DNA of 64,000 bases from Planctomycetia bacterium (GCA_016191115.1 JACPPG010000052.1:1-64000); one strand, 5' to 3'; numbered from the stretch's first letter, positions 33,071 to 42,576 are shown. Notes: a model not told the origin generated them from the letters alone. Made by a program: numbers and translations.

Positions 33071-34195
33071 ATGAGACCGTTCGCAATCTTCTTTCCGGTA
33101 ACGTCGGCGTTCCTCATCGTCATTGCGATGCAGCCGGTGGGGGCCGAGCCAGCCACAGAACCCAAAGCGTCCCGCGTGATCGAGGATGACCGCGCCATCA
33201 AGATCGAGACCGACAAACTCGAGGGCGTCATTCCCAAGAAGAACCCCAAGCAGTGGATGACGGGCATCGAGAAGGGATCGTTTCTCGACAAGACCACCGG
33301 CTTTCGCGAAGTGGGCGACGGGCTGATGGTCATCGACTGGCTCATGGAGGCCGGTAGCGACGAAGCGTGGAGCAACCAGGTCTTCGCCCCCGACGGCAAT
33401 GGCGTCGGCCGGTACACCTGGCACACCAACGAGACCGACCCGGCAAGGCGATCCTATGCCCTCATGGCGCATGGCAGCAGCCATCGCAAGCGGATGGTCG
33501 AGGGGCCCCAGCTCTGCCATCGGATGAAGCCCGTCGAGCCCGAGGTTATCCGCGGCAAGGATTTCGTGGCGGTCAAGACAAGCTACAAGTACGAGTACGC
33601 CGCTCCAGGCCGCCAACCCGGTTCGCGGTGGACGCAACTCGTGGTGTTTCCCGAAGGCGAGCGATATTTCGTCTTGATGGACAGAATCGACAGCGTCAAC
33701 GATTCGCGGGAAATGTTCCTGCGCAACGACACGCCGGGCTGCGTTCGGCACGAGAAGGGGGACACGTTCAGCGAGATGTACCTGAGCTACCTCAGCGGCC
33801 CCCAGGGGGTGCGCATCCCATCGAGCGAGTTCTTCACGCCTTTCCCGCCCGACTTGAAGTTCGGCTACCGGCGCGACACGCACAAGCTGCCGGAGCGCTT
33901 CATCCGCGCGTATCACTTGCGCGACAAGGAGACGGGCAAGGAAGGGCCGTGGCTGGCCGGCCTGACGCTCGACCCTTCCGTGGTCTACGAGGCATGGTGC
34001 AGTCAGCGGCCCGGCAACATCATCGTCATGATCGAGGAGATTTACGGCAAGCCGGTGAAGGCCGGCGAGTCCTTCAGTGCGGCCCACGTCGTGGGCTACT
34101 TCGACACGATCGAAGACATGCACAAGGTGTATGACCGGTACAAGGGGCATACGGCTCTGGCGGCCGACGCGTCGGGATGGCATCTGGCAAAGTAG
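33071..34195 (+). CDS. Secreted protein of unknown function between two repeats
   Basis: This 374-residue protein has a signal peptide (about 1-25). The mature chain is beta-rich, with repeated aromatic and Trp/Tyr positions and the motif HGSSHRKRM at about 135-143. No catalytic motif that I can identify is present; the fold could be a carbohydrate-related beta-sandwich, but this is a guess. The ATG is preceded by GGGGACAAG. The stop codon is separated from mobile repeat copy 6 by only 2 bp, and copy 5 lies 87 bp upstream in the opposite orientation. The gene is thus boxed by inverted repeats. Confidence 0.7.
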   Translation: MRPFAIFFPVTSAFLIVIAMQPVGAEPATEPKASRVIEDDRAIKIETDKLEGVIPKKNPKQWMTGIEKGSFLDKTTGFREVGDGLMVIDWLMEAGSDEAWSNQVFAPDGNGVGRYTWHTNETDPARRSYALMAHGSSHRKRMVEGPQLCHRMKPVEPEVIRGKDFVAVKTSYKYEYAAPGRQPGSRWTQLVVFPEGERYFVLMDRIDSVNDSREMFLRNDTPGCVRHEKGDTFSEMYLSYLSGPQGVRIPSSEFFTPFPPDLKFGYRRDTHKLPERFIRAYHLRDKETGKEGPWLAGLTLDPSVVYEAWCSQRPGNIIVMIEEIYGKPVKAGESFSAAHVVGYFDTIEDMHKVYDRYKGHTALAADASGWHLAK

Positions 34196-34197
34196 CC

Positions 34198-34338
34198 CCG
34201 GGTCATTCTGTTTTTCAAAATGGCGAGGCGGGAAAATGGGACTGGCTCCGAGCATAAACAGCGCAAGTCCTTTCAGACCAACGTTGCGTCTCGGTGCCTG
34301 TCCCACTTTCCCGCCGGTGCGCCGCCGGCCAGCTTAAA
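34198..34338 (+). repeat. MITE-like repeat A, copy 6, right end degraded
   Basis: This copy begins CCGGGTCATTCTG immediately after the stop codon of the gene at 33071, ends near CAGCTTAAAT and lacks the GGCCCTG terminus. The remaining DNA up to the hydrolase start (34339-34495) holds no gene. Confidence 0.85.
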
Positions 34339-34495
34339 TCGCGATTGCTACGGTCCTTCGGGCCTCTTTTTCGCGCATGCAGGGTCAGCCGACGGGGCTT
34401 TTATCGCGATTTCGATATCGAGCGTCTCGGGCTTCGATGCTACTATTCCGTCGTGGCCAGTAGCGAATTCTTGAGGAGCTGCGCGGTAGCGCCCT

Positions 34496-35695
34496 ATGCA
34501 CGGCCATTCCACCGTTCGTGTGCGGCCGTGGGGCCTCGTGCTCCTGGCGTGGCTATCGCTGTCGCTGGCCCTGCGCGCCGACGAAACGCAGGTCCCGGCG
34601 CAACCACGCCCCACCCTGGCGCCACAAGGCGCGAATTCGCGCGCGCCACAACGCGCCAGCACGGCACAGTCGCCATCCATGGAGCCGCTCTTTCCCGCGC
34701 CGCCGGCGCCAATCGTCGGAGAATCCACCGCGCCGGTCGGCGACGCAAGACCCGGCGCACGAATAGTGCCGAATGCCGACCGCGCGGGCGACCTGTGGTT
34801 GGTCAGCACACGCCACTTGCCTAAAACGGATGAGGCCCCCGTCTCGCCCGATTTCGCGCCCGACGTCTACCGCTATGTCGCTGGTCGCGGTTGGGTGCCT
34901 TCCTCGCTCGGTGAACTTGTGCGCGCGGAGAACCCCGTGGCGGCGACGGCCATTTTCGTTCACGGCAACGACACGAGTGCCGAGGAGGCGGCCGATGACG
35001 GCGAAGACCTGTATGCCCGGCTGCGAAGCAGCGCGACCACTGGCGCCCCGCCCACGCGATTCGTGATCTGGTCCTGGCCCATCATGAAGACGAACGTCCG
35101 CGTGCGCCATAGCGCGCAGACCAACGCGCTGCGCGCGAACCTGGAGGGCTACTTCCTGGCTGCCTTTCTTTGCCAGCTTGCGCCGCGCACGCCGGTCAGC
35201 ATCGTCGGATACAGCTCCGGCGCCGGCGTCGTCACCGGCGCGCTACACGTGCTCGGCGGAGGAACGCTCGAAGGTCGGACGCTGCTTTCGGCCGTCGCCC
35301 CCCCGTCGCGCCCCATCCAGGTGGTTCTTTTGGGCGCGGCAATGCCCAACGACTGGCTCATGGCGGGAATGCCGCACGAGCGGGCCTTGTCGCAGGCGGA
35401 GCGGATGGTCGTCACCGTGAACGCCGACGACGCGGTCCTTCGCTGGTACGCGATGCTGTGGGGCCGCGCCGGCGCGCCCGCGCTAGGCGCCACCGGCCTC
35501 CGCGACGCGTCGCGCACGGGGGCCGCGCCGGCGAAGGTCGTGCAAGTGAATCTGCAAGAATCGCTGCAGCGCCACCACGGCTGGAGCTATTACATCGAAT
35601 CGCCGGAAGTGCTTTCGCTCTTGTGCCAGGAAATGCTGCGTTCGTCGCCCGTTCAAATCCGCCAGGCGACGCGCGCCGCGCGACGGGAGCGATAG
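34496..35695 (+). CDS. Secreted alpha/beta hydrolase
   Basis: The 399-residue product has a signal peptide (about 1-28) and a Pro/Ala-rich linker (about 30-95). A hydrolase-like domain (about 100-385) contains IFVHGND (oxyanion region), the nucleophile elbow GYSSGAG with the likely catalytic Ser, and a late HHGW segment carrying a candidate His. The acid residue is uncertain. Substrates are unknown; similar proteins are annotated as DUF900-like or general alpha/beta hydrolases. The start is the ATG that begins the signal peptide; no strong Shine-Dalgarno sequence is close. It converges on the helicase gene. Confidence 0.75.
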   Translation: MHGHSTVRVRPWGLVLLAWLSLSLALRADETQVPAQPRPTLAPQGANSRAPQRASTAQSPSMEPLFPAPPAPIVGESTAPVGDARPGARIVPNADRAGDLWLVSTRHLPKTDEAPVSPDFAPDVYRYVAGRGWVPSSLGELVRAENPVAATAIFVHGNDTSAEEAADDGEDLYARLRSSATTGAPPTRFVIWSWPIMKTNVRVRHSAQTNALRANLEGYFLAAFLCQLAPRTPVSIVGYSSGAGVVTGALHVLGGGTLEGRTLLSAVAPPSRPIQVVLLGAAMPNDWLMAGMPHERALSQAERMVVTVNADDAVLRWYAMLWGRAGAPALGATGLRDASRTGAAPAKVVQVNLQESLQRHHGWSYYIESPEVLSLLCQEMLRSSPVQIRQATRAARRER

Positions 35696-35753
35696 CGACG
35701 GAAGCCCGCGCTTTGCCGCAGGCAACGACGCGGCTCAAAATGATCGTCGCGGT

Positions 35754-37082
35754 CTACCGGTGTCCGGCCGCCAATGCGCGGCGCTTTTTTCGTCGGGAAG
35801 GCTGCGCCGAACCAACCGCGCGACCTCCGGCGGCCGGTTTGCCGTTACGGGCGCCGTTGCGCCGCCCCCGTCCCGGTCGCGATTGCGTAGCGCGTGGGCG
35901 GGCGTGGTCCGCCGTCTCGCGCGGGGTGGCCGGTTGAGGCGAGGCGCTACCGGCCGCATAGTCCGGATCGACCGAGAGCGACCGGCGGATCAACCGCTCG
36001 ATGGACTTAAGATACGCCCGCTCGTCGTGGTCGCAGAACGACACGGCGATTCCCGTCGCGCCCGCCCGGCCCGTGCGGCCGATGCGATGCACGTACGTTT
36101 CGGCCTCCTGCGGCAGATCGTAGTTGAAAACGTGCGATATGTTCTCCACGTCGATGCCGCGGGCCGCCAGGTCGGTCGCCACCAGCACCGGGGGCCGGGT
36201 CGACTTGAAGCCGGCCATCGCCCGCTGCCTGGCCGATTGGCTCTTGTTGCCGTGAATCGCTTGCGCCTTGATGCCCGAGACGTTCAAGTGCCGCGCGACC
36301 CGATCGGCGCCGCGTTTGGTGCGGGTGAAAACCAGCGCCCGCGTCGCGGCGTGCTTGCGCAGCATGTGCGTCAGCAAGCGTGGCTTCTGTTGCTTGGGCA
36401 CAAAGCAGACCGATTGCGCGATGAGGTCCGTGGTGACCTTCACCGGGGCCACGTGAATCCGCACCGGATCGCGCAATATGGAGTTGGCCAATTGCATGAT
36501 CGCCTCGGGCATGGTCGCCGAGAAGAACAGCGTCTGCCGCGCGCGCGGCAACGCCGCGATCACGCGGCGCAGATCGGGCAGGAAACCCATGTCCAGCATG
36601 CGGTCGGCCTCGTCCAATACGAAGATCTCGACCGATCGCAGATCGACGAAACCCTGGTTCATCAGGTCGAGCAGCCGTCCGGGCGTCGCCACGACGACGT
36701 CGACGCCATGTCGCAAGGCTTGCTCCTGCGGCCGCTGTCCGACGCCGCCAAAGATGACGGTGAATCGCAGCGGCGTGTTCCGACCGTAGGATTGAAAGCT
36801 TTCGCAGATTTGCGACGCCAATTCGCGCGTCGGCGAGAGCACGAGCGTGCGGATGCGTCGGCCGCCGCCGCGTGGCGGATTTCCCTCGTGCGTCAGGCGG
36901 TGCAGGATAGGCAGCGCGAAGGCCGCGGTCTTGCCCGTGCCGGTTTGCGCGCACCCCAGCACGTCGCGCCCCGCGAGCATGTGGGGGATCGCCTGCAATT
37001 GGATCGGCGTGGGGGTCGTGTAGCCGGCGGAAGCAACAGCGCGCAAAAGCGGCTGCGCAAGCCCAAGTTCGGTGAACGTCAT
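35754..37082 (-). CDS. DEAD-box RNA helicase, RhlE-like
   Basis: This 442-residue helicase has all expected motifs: the Q motif in TPTPIQLQAIP, Walker A AQTGTGKT, PTRELA, the DEAD box in VLDEADRML, SAT, the ARGID region and HRIGRTGRAG. The C-terminal 70 residues are a basic, Arg/Ala-rich tail of the RhlE/CsdA type that binds RNA. It unwinds RNA duplexes in ribosome assembly, mRNA decay or cold adaptation. AGGGA lies six bases before the ATG. It is separated from the ceramidase-fusion locus by a gap that contains a mobile repeat. Confidence 0.93.
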   Translation of the reverse strand: MTFTELGLAQPLLRAVASAGYTTPTPIQLQAIPHMLAGRDVLGCAQTGTGKTAAFALPILHRLTHEGNPPRGGGRRIRTLVLSPTRELASQICESFQSYGRNTPLRFTVIFGGVGQRPQEQALRHGVDVVVATPGRLLDLMNQGFVDLRSVEIFVLDEADRMLDMGFLPDLRRVIAALPRARQTLFFSATMPEAIMQLANSILRDPVRIHVAPVKVTTDLIAQSVCFVPKQQKPRLLTHMLRKHAATRALVFTRTKRGADRVARHLNVSGIKAQAIHGNKSQSARQRAMAGFKSTRPPVLVATDLAARGIDVENISHVFNYDLPQEAETYVHRIGRTGRAGATGIAVSFCDHDERAYLKSIERLIRRSLSVDPDYAAGSASPQPATPRETADHARPRATQSRPGRGRRNGARNGKPAAGGRAVGSAQPSRRKKRRALAAGHR

Positions 37083-37206
37083 TCAAGGTCCCTAGAGAGT
37101 GTCCCAGGACCGAATGCAAGTGAACGCGAACGTGCGTTCTCAGACAGCCATTGGACCTGGCAGTAATCCAATGGCCAAAACGCCGAGAGGATCAAGATGC
37201 TGAAGT

Positions 37207-39687
37207 CTAACACGCTTCACGCGAAAAGGCCAGCCGGCTTCCTGGCCGGTCAGGGCCATTCTGTTTTTCAAAATGGCGAGGCGGGAAAATGGGACTGGCT
37301 CCGAGCACAAACAGCGCAAGCCCTTTCATACCAACGCTGCGTCTCGGTGCCTGTCCCACTTTCCCGCCGGTGCGCCGCCGGCAAGCTTGAACCCATCCGG
37401 CCTCGTAACCTCCTTCGGCCAAGACGTGCTCCGAAGGAATGTAGCAGGCCACTTCGTTGGCGTACCCGGCGATCCACGTGCGCTGCGGGTCGAGCTCGCG
37501 CTTCAGCCGCAGGGAGTAATCCACGCACGTCTCGCCCGACAGCGCCACCAAGGTCAGATCCTGCCCGAAGCGCCAGGTGAGAATCGGATACGGAACCGCC
37601 TTCGCGAGCGGTCCCTTCTCAAGGCGCGCAAGCATCTCCTTGGCGTGCCGGCGCTGGTTGGCGTTCTTGCTCGCCAGGAGCTTGTCGAGCGCCTCGCGCG
37701 TCGGTGGCGGCAAGAGCGGCAACTCGATCTCGCGATACCAGACCTGCAAAGGCCCCGTGAGCGGGCGAAGTCGATCGAACGAGGCCGTCACGGCGTCGGC
37801 CAGCTCCCGCCCGTGCGTCTGCACCAGGACGAGCGTGCCTAGCGGCTGCGGATTGATGTCGCCGCCGCAGCCGGCGAGGTACATGGCCGTGACGCCGGGG
37901 CGCCGCCGCTCCAGCTCCGCGGCCGTGACGCCGGCGTAGTCACCGTGATACTTGAAGCACGTGTCGGCCTGGATCGTCGTGCCGTGGCAGGCGTAGCCGA
38001 ACACCGTGGCCAAAGGCGCGCCGTCCTGCCCGTCGATCGCCAGCACCAAGACGTCCGGGTCGCTATGACCGTCGGGATTGATCCGCAGGCGGCGGTTGGT
38101 GGCGAACGTCGCCCGGCCGCGCGCCCAGGAGATCCGCGCGGGGCGCAACCGCGCTAGCGCGTCCTCGATCGACTTCATGACCCGCTCGCGCAGCACCTTT
38201 GCGTATTCGTGGACCGGCCGGGCCTCCTCGGGCGTGAAGTTGTGATAGACCTCGAGCGACGGCGCCTCGGGCAGGACCGGCCCGTTGTGCGTGTGCGACG
38301 CCGACAAGAGCAACTGACCGTCGTCCAGATTGAAACGTCTCTTGGCTTCCTCGCGGATCGACCGCGCTAATGACGGAGGAAAGCCGAGTATCTCGGCACA
38401 CACCATCACGGTGCGCTTGTGCTGGGCGTCCTCGAATGCCAGCGCCCGGAGCCACAGCTCCGCCTCGACGCCTTCGGCCTTCTGATGGCGGTCGTAGCAC
38501 AAGAGCCAGCCGGGCTCGTCGGGCGTGATGCGAACCTTCGCGGCGCCCGCGCGAAAGGTCGGCGTTTCGGCCGGCCCCGCAAGCTCTCCCAGGTATGCGA
38601 GCAGGTCGGCCATGCGGGCTGCGTCAATCGACTTCTCCAACCCTTCGGGCATGGGCGAGAACCCGGTCGACATCAGCGACTCGACGTTCGATCGCAGCAC
38701 GGTTTCGGTTTCGCCCTGCGCGCGGCGGAGCGTAAGGCTCGACGGCGTCACCGCGGCCAGCAAGCCATCGAGGAATCGCCCATCGACGGTGAGGACCTTG
38801 TAGTTGAGGAACTCAGGCTCGACGAGCCGGTTGGGGTCGAGGATCGCCTCTAAGAGCGCCTCTTTCGATTTGGCGCGGACGGTGGCGAGGTTTGGTCCCA
38901 CTTCGTGCCCCTCGCCGTTCAAGCGATGGCAAGTGGCGCAGTGCGCGCGGAAGACTTCGCGGCCGCGCGCGGCCTCTCCCTTCGCGGTCACGGCAGCGCG
39001 GTACCGCTCGACCACGGCGCGGCGATCGGCTTCGCCTTCGTCGGGCAAGAGGACACGGGCACGGCGGCCCAATTCACCGCTGGCGACAAGGGATTTTCTC
39101 AAGTCAGCGCTAATCGCGTCGCGCGCCACAGTGCCTTGCTCGATCGCGTCCAAGAGAGAGACGTAGCGTTGCGGGTGAGAGAACCACGCCAGGGCCTCGC
39201 GCCGCGCGTCGGCGTCGAGCGTCCCCCACGCTTCCAGCAAGAGCGGGGCCACGGCCAACTCGCGCCGGCCGGAAAGCGCGCGGATCGCCGCCATGCGCAG
39301 CTCCGGCGGCACCTTTGGATCGAGCAGCCGCGGCAACGCGCGCTCCGCGGCGGCGAAGCCACCGTAGGCGAGCATCCGCGCCGCCGCCGCGCGCTCGGCT
39401 GGCGACGCCCGCTCGTCGAGAGCCGTGCGCTCGGCGTTCTGGAACAGCGGCGCCGCGGCCGGCAGGTCCGCCAGCGCCACGCCCGCCTCGCTCGCGCCTT
39501 CGGCCAGGCCGCGGAGAATAGCGGCCGATCCGCCGGCCAGCTTCACCGTCGAGGCCACCTCCGACTCGATATTCTGGTGGCCAACGGCGAACGCCAGCGA
39601 ATAGGCGATCTCGTGCCTCGCGAGCCGTGCGAGTATAGCGCCGCTTCCCGACCGCGGGCGGCCGCGGCGATCGCGGTTTGCAGCCAC
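37207..39687 (-). CDS. 3' half of a PVC haem-binding/ceramidase fusion gene (frameshifted, truncated by a repeat)
   Basis: This frame continues the gene at 41453 after a one-base shift. Residues about 20-270 carry HEAT-like repeats. HCATCH at about 250 is a c-type haem motif with the PVC-type haem-binding context. From about 390 the chain is a neutral/alkaline ceramidase-like hydrolase (LLSASHTHNGP, GYACHGTT and similar metal-binding motifs). The chain ends EGGYEAGW and then runs into mobile repeat copy 7, from 37391, so the last part of the family is missing and replaced by about 60 repeat-encoded residues. The ATG at 39687 is an artefact of the frameshift; the two halves belong to one ancestral gene. 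Confidence 0.8.
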   Translation of the reverse strand: MAANRDRRGRPRSGSGAILARLARHEIAYSLAFAVGHQNIESEVASTVKLAGGSAAILRGLAEGASEAGVALADLPAAAPLFQNAERTALDERASPAERAAAARMLAYGGFAAAERALPRLLDPKVPPELRMAAIRALSGRRELAVAPLLLEAWGTLDADARREALAWFSHPQRYVSLLDAIEQGTVARDAISADLRKSLVASGELGRRARVLLPDEGEADRRAVVERYRAAVTAKGEAARGREVFRAHCATCHRLNGEGHEVGPNLATVRAKSKEALLEAILDPNRLVEPEFLNYKVLTVDGRFLDGLLAAVTPSSLTLRRAQGETETVLRSNVESLMSTGFSPMPEGLEKSIDAARMADLLAYLGELAGPAETPTFRAGAAKVRITPDEPGWLLCYDRHQKAEGVEAELWLRALAFEDAQHKRTVMVCAEILGFPPSLARSIREEAKRRFNLDDGQLLLSASHTHNGPVLPEAPSLEVYHNFTPEEARPVHEYAKVLRERVMKSIEDALARLRPARISWARGRATFATNRRLRINPDGHSDPDVLVLAIDGQDGAPLATVFGYACHGTTIQADTCFKYHGDYAGVTAAELERRRPGVTAMYLAGCGGDINPQPLGTLVLVQTHGRELADAVTASFDRLRPLTGPLQVWYREIELPLLPPPTREALDKLLASKNANQRRHAKEMLARLEKGPLAKAVPYPILTWRFGQDLTLVALSGETCVDYSLRLKRELDPQRTWIAGYANEVACYIPSEHVLAEGGYEAGWVQACRRRTGGKVGQAPRRSVGMKGLALFVLGASPIFPPRHFEKQNGPDRPGSRLAFSREAC
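37251..37391 (+). repeat. MITE-like repeat A, copy 7, inserted in the ceramidase gene end
   Basis: It begins CAGGGCCATTCTG and is truncated at CAAGCTTGAA. Its inner boundary lies within the ceramidase reading frame, so this insertion or an associated deletion removed the natural 3' end of that gene. No target duplication is visible. Confidence 0.85.
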
Positions 39688-41453
39688 GAGTCGGCCCCGG
39701 GCGCCAACCGCGCGAGCACTTCGACCGCACGCGGGTCGTCCGTCTGGGCCATCCGCGAAGCCAATTCCAAGCGGACTCGCGGGTCGGCGTCGTCGACATC
39801 AAACAGCCGCTCGATACTCGCCAACCGCACGGCCTGCTCGCGGACGCCCGCGTGCGGATCGGCCAGCAGTGCGTCGCCGCGGAGGTGTCCCAGGCCGTCG
39901 AGCGCCCATAGCGCCGCCACGCGGACTTCGGGCCGGTCGTGGCGCAGGAGCTTTTCCACGAGCGGCACAGCGGCCCTAACCTGCCGCTCGTACAAGAGCC
40001 TTAGCGCCGTGTCGCGCCACCAGCCTTCCCGGCTTTCAAGCGCCGCAACAAGCGATGCGGTGTCGGCCTTGCCCAGACGCGGCCGCTCTCGGCGCGGTGG
40101 ATCTTCGCCGGTAATCCGCCATAGCCGGCCGCGCTCCTTGCCGCTCGTCAGGTCCAGGTGCTTCTTGATCACCTCGGGAATCGACCACGGGTGCTCGATC
40201 GCCTCGCGGTACATGTCGCACAGGTAAAGCGCGCCGTCGGGCCCGTTGGCGAAATTGACCGGCCGGAACCAGTTGTCGGACGAGACGAGGAACTCGCTCG
40301 TCGCGTCGACCCGCTCCGCCCGAAACGTCGAACCATTGGGCACAAGTGCCCGCCGGTGGATCAGGTTCTGCGCGCATTCGCCGACGAAGAGCGTGCCGTA
40401 CTGGTCGCCGAGAGCCGTGCCGCGATACACGGTCAAGCCCGTCGCGCCGGTGAAGTATCCGGTCGCGCGGGAGCCCTGCTCCAGTGTCGCGACGGTGCCG
40501 GGCACGTCGCCGGCAAGCAACATCTTCGTCCGCGCCACGCGCCACGGCTCGGGCGGGCTCGCGGGATAGACCGGGCCAGCGCTCCCTTCCGGCGCGATCA
40601 AGGCCACGAGCGCCGGCACTTTCAGATGGGGGTTGGCGCGGACCAACCGCTCCTCGAGCACGATGTGCCGTACCGGGTGCGTCGTGCTGCAGGCGAACCG
40701 CCGCCCGAAATCGTCGAAGGTGTTGCTGAACCGGCCGCGGCCGCCGGCCAGGGCCTCCAACTCGCCGGTCGGGCGGAAGCGAAAGTCGCGGCCTTCAAGC
40801 GGCACCGCGGGCAGGTCCGGCTTGCGCAGCGAGCGGACGTTGCCGCCGTTTCCGCCGTTCTGGCCGTAGATCCAATGGTCCGGCCCCCAGCGGAGATTGC
40901 TGAACAGGGCCTGGACGTTCGAGTCGCCGAATCCGGTGAAGACGATCTCGCGCACGTCAGCAACATGATCGCCGTTGGTGTCCTTCAGATAGTAGATGTG
41001 CGGCGCCGCGGCCACGAACACGCCGCCGTCCCAGAAGGCAAGCGAAGTGGGCCAACCGAGATTATCGGCAAATACAAAGCCGCAATCGGGGCGGCCGTCC
41101 TGGTTGGTGTCTTCCAGAATCTTCACGCGCCCCTGCGGGGGCACGCCCTCACGCTTGTCGTACGGGTAATCGATCATCTCGATCACCCACAACAGGCCAT
41201 CCTCGTCAAACTGCATTTCGACGGGACTGGCCACGAGCGGCTCGGCGGCCACAAGCTCGATCTTGAAACCGGGCTGCAACAGAAACGTCGCCAGCGCGTC
41301 GGCCGCTTCAGTGGGCGCGAGCCGCGGAAGGGATTTCGCCAGATCGGGCTCTTCCGCCACAAGTGGCGGCACTGACGCGAGCACACAAGCAAAGGTGACG
41401 GCGGCAAGCACCGCGCCGTTATTTACCGTTGCTGCTTTTCGGACGAGTCGCAT
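39543..41453 (-). CDS. 5' half of PVC haem-binding/ceramidase fusion gene
   Basis: This 636-residue frame begins with a signal peptide (about 5-32). A PVC-type membrane-bound dehydrogenase/beta-propeller domain follows (about 40-430; EMQFDEDGLLWVIEMIDYP, VFVAAAPHIYYLKDTNGDH, GPDGALYLCDMYREAIEHP). HEAT repeats start at about 480. It stays collinear with family members until about 39630 and then reads the wrong frame (ending SSRRWPRR), whereas the correct continuation, ILARLARHEIAYSLAFAVG, lies in the neighbouring frame. A one-base indel or a sequencing error explains this. I chose the ATG at 41453, which starts the signal peptide. The PVC family is abundant in planctomycetes and is thought to act in extracellular polymer degradation. 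Confidence 0.8.
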   Translation of the reverse strand: MRLVRKAATVNNGAVLAAVTFACVLASVPPLVAEEPDLAKSLPRLAPTEAADALATFLLQPGFKIELVAAEPLVASPVEMQFDEDGLLWVIEMIDYPYDKREGVPPQGRVKILEDTNQDGRPDCGFVFADNLGWPTSLAFWDGGVFVAAAPHIYYLKDTNGDHVADVREIVFTGFGDSNVQALFSNLRWGPDHWIYGQNGGNGGNVRSLRKPDLPAVPLEGRDFRFRPTGELEALAGGRGRFSNTFDDFGRRFACSTTHPVRHIVLEERLVRANPHLKVPALVALIAPEGSAGPVYPASPPEPWRVARTKMLLAGDVPGTVATLEQGSRATGYFTGATGLTVYRGTALGDQYGTLFVGECAQNLIHRRALVPNGSTFRAERVDATSEFLVSSDNWFRPVNFANGPDGALYLCDMYREAIEHPWSIPEVIKKHLDLTSGKERGRLWRITGEDPPRRERPRLGKADTASLVAALESREGWWRDTALRLLYERQVRAAVPLVEKLLRHDRPEVRVAALWALDGLGHLRGDALLADPHAGVREQAVRLASIERLFDVDDADPRVRLELASRMAQTDDPRAVEVLARLAPGADSWLQTAIAAAARGREAALYSHGSRGTRSPIRWRSPLATRISSRRWPRR

Positions 41454-41504
41454 GGTCGAGGCTCGCCTATATGGAATCGGACGCGCCGACGCTGCGCCTG
41501 TCAC

Positions 41505-42428
41505 CTACCGCGGATATGTGAAATCCACGTCCGCCAGGTCGCGGTCGGCGACGGTGATCGTCTTTTTCTGTTTGCCGAGCTTTTCGTGCCACGTCTCGAG
41601 CGTGTACTCGCCCGGCGGCAGGTGGCGAAGCGCGTACGCGCCGTCGTCGGCCGACACGTCGAAAAACGGGTGATCCATCACGAAGATATAGGCGTGCATC
41701 CACTGGTGGAAATCGCACTGTACCTCGATCTCCCGCTCCGCCTTCTGGAAGACGCGCTCGCGCGGGTCGGTGCCGGCCGGCTGCCCGAAGTTGAAGGGCT
41801 GATTGAACACCGGAAACGAGCGGACGTTGTGCGTCACCGGGTCGGCGTTGCCCACCAGAAGTTTCTGGCCGACGCGCACGCCTTGCACGCGCGGGCGGAA
41901 CATGCAGCCCTGCTGATTGAGCTCGGCCGGCCGCTCGGGCATGGGATAGTCCGCCTTCGGCGCGCCGCGTCCGACGCGGATGAAGGCGTTTTTGAGGCCG
42001 CCGCCCGTGGCCACGAGCAGGTCCTCGTCCAAGACCGGCTTGCCGTCGTGCATCTCGATGCACTTGGCGTCCTTGCTCATGTTGATCGGGCGCCGCGGCG
42101 GCGGCGTGCCTTTGTAGACGACCCGCCCGGTGACGTTGGCGCCGCCAGCGGCACCATCGCCACCGTTCGTGCCCGTCGCGCTATCGGACGGAGCCGCAGG
42201 TGGCGCGGATTTCGCAGATGACGAACCGGCAACGGCGGCCTTATCGGGCGCAGCGGCTGTGGCCGGTACTTTGGCACCGGCGCGTGCCGCGGGGCCTGAC
42301 GTCGTGCCCTTCGTTGTGGGCGCGGGGGATGACGAACCACAGCCCATCGCGCAAGCGAGCAAGACAGCGGCGCAAGCGCATAACACGACGCCGCGATGCG
42401 CTGATCTGGTCACGTTCCATCGCAGCAT
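41505..42428 (-). CDS. Lipoprotein with cupredoxin-like copper motif
   Basis: This 307-residue lipoprotein has a lipobox ending LLACAMGC. A long Ala/Pro/Ser/Thr linker spans about 24-90. The C-terminal region has THNVRS followed by QCDFHQWMHAYI, which has the His...Cys-x2-His-x3-His/Met spacing of cupredoxin-type copper centres. It probably carries electrons at the membrane. The gene lies between a propeller/cytochrome gene and the PVC haem protein on the same strand, so a shared redox role is likely. I started at the ATG at 42428 because it begins the lipoprotein signal; the longer frame reads through a hairpin repeat. Confidence 0.7.
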   Translation of the reverse strand: MLRWNVTRSAHRGVVLCACAAVLLACAMGCGSSSPAPTTKGTTSGPAARAGAKVPATAAAPDKAAVAGSSSAKSAPPAAPSDSATGTNGGDGAAGGANVTGRVVYKGTPPPRRPINMSKDAKCIEMHDGKPVLDEDLLVATGGGLKNAFIRVGRGAPKADYPMPERPAELNQQGCMFRPRVQGVRVGQKLLVGNADPVTHNVRSFPVFNQPFNFGQPAGTDPRERVFQKAEREIEVQCDFHQWMHAYIFVMDHPFFDVSADDGAYALRHLPPGEYTLETWHEKLGKQKKTITVADRDLADVDFTYPR

Positions 42429-42492
42429 GTAACGGCTTTGTCCAATGCGGGCAGCAGATAGAACGATGGCGTCGTCCGCCCCCTCACCCCGA

Positions 42493-42515
42493 CCCTCTCC
42501 CACGAGGGGAGAGGG
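42493..42515. repeat. Short palindromic repeat CCCTCTCCC/GGGAGAGGG
   Basis: A perfect 9-bp inverted repeat with a 5-nt loop lies between the propeller and lipoprotein genes, preceded by CCCTCACCCCGA. Sequences of this form recur between genes in many GC-rich bacteria and may form mRNA hairpins. Confidence 0.6.
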
Positions 42516-42576
42516 AGATTCCGCGAGAGCCGAAGCCCTCGCTCCCGCCGGCCGACCTTGGTTCCGCCGTCCCGGC

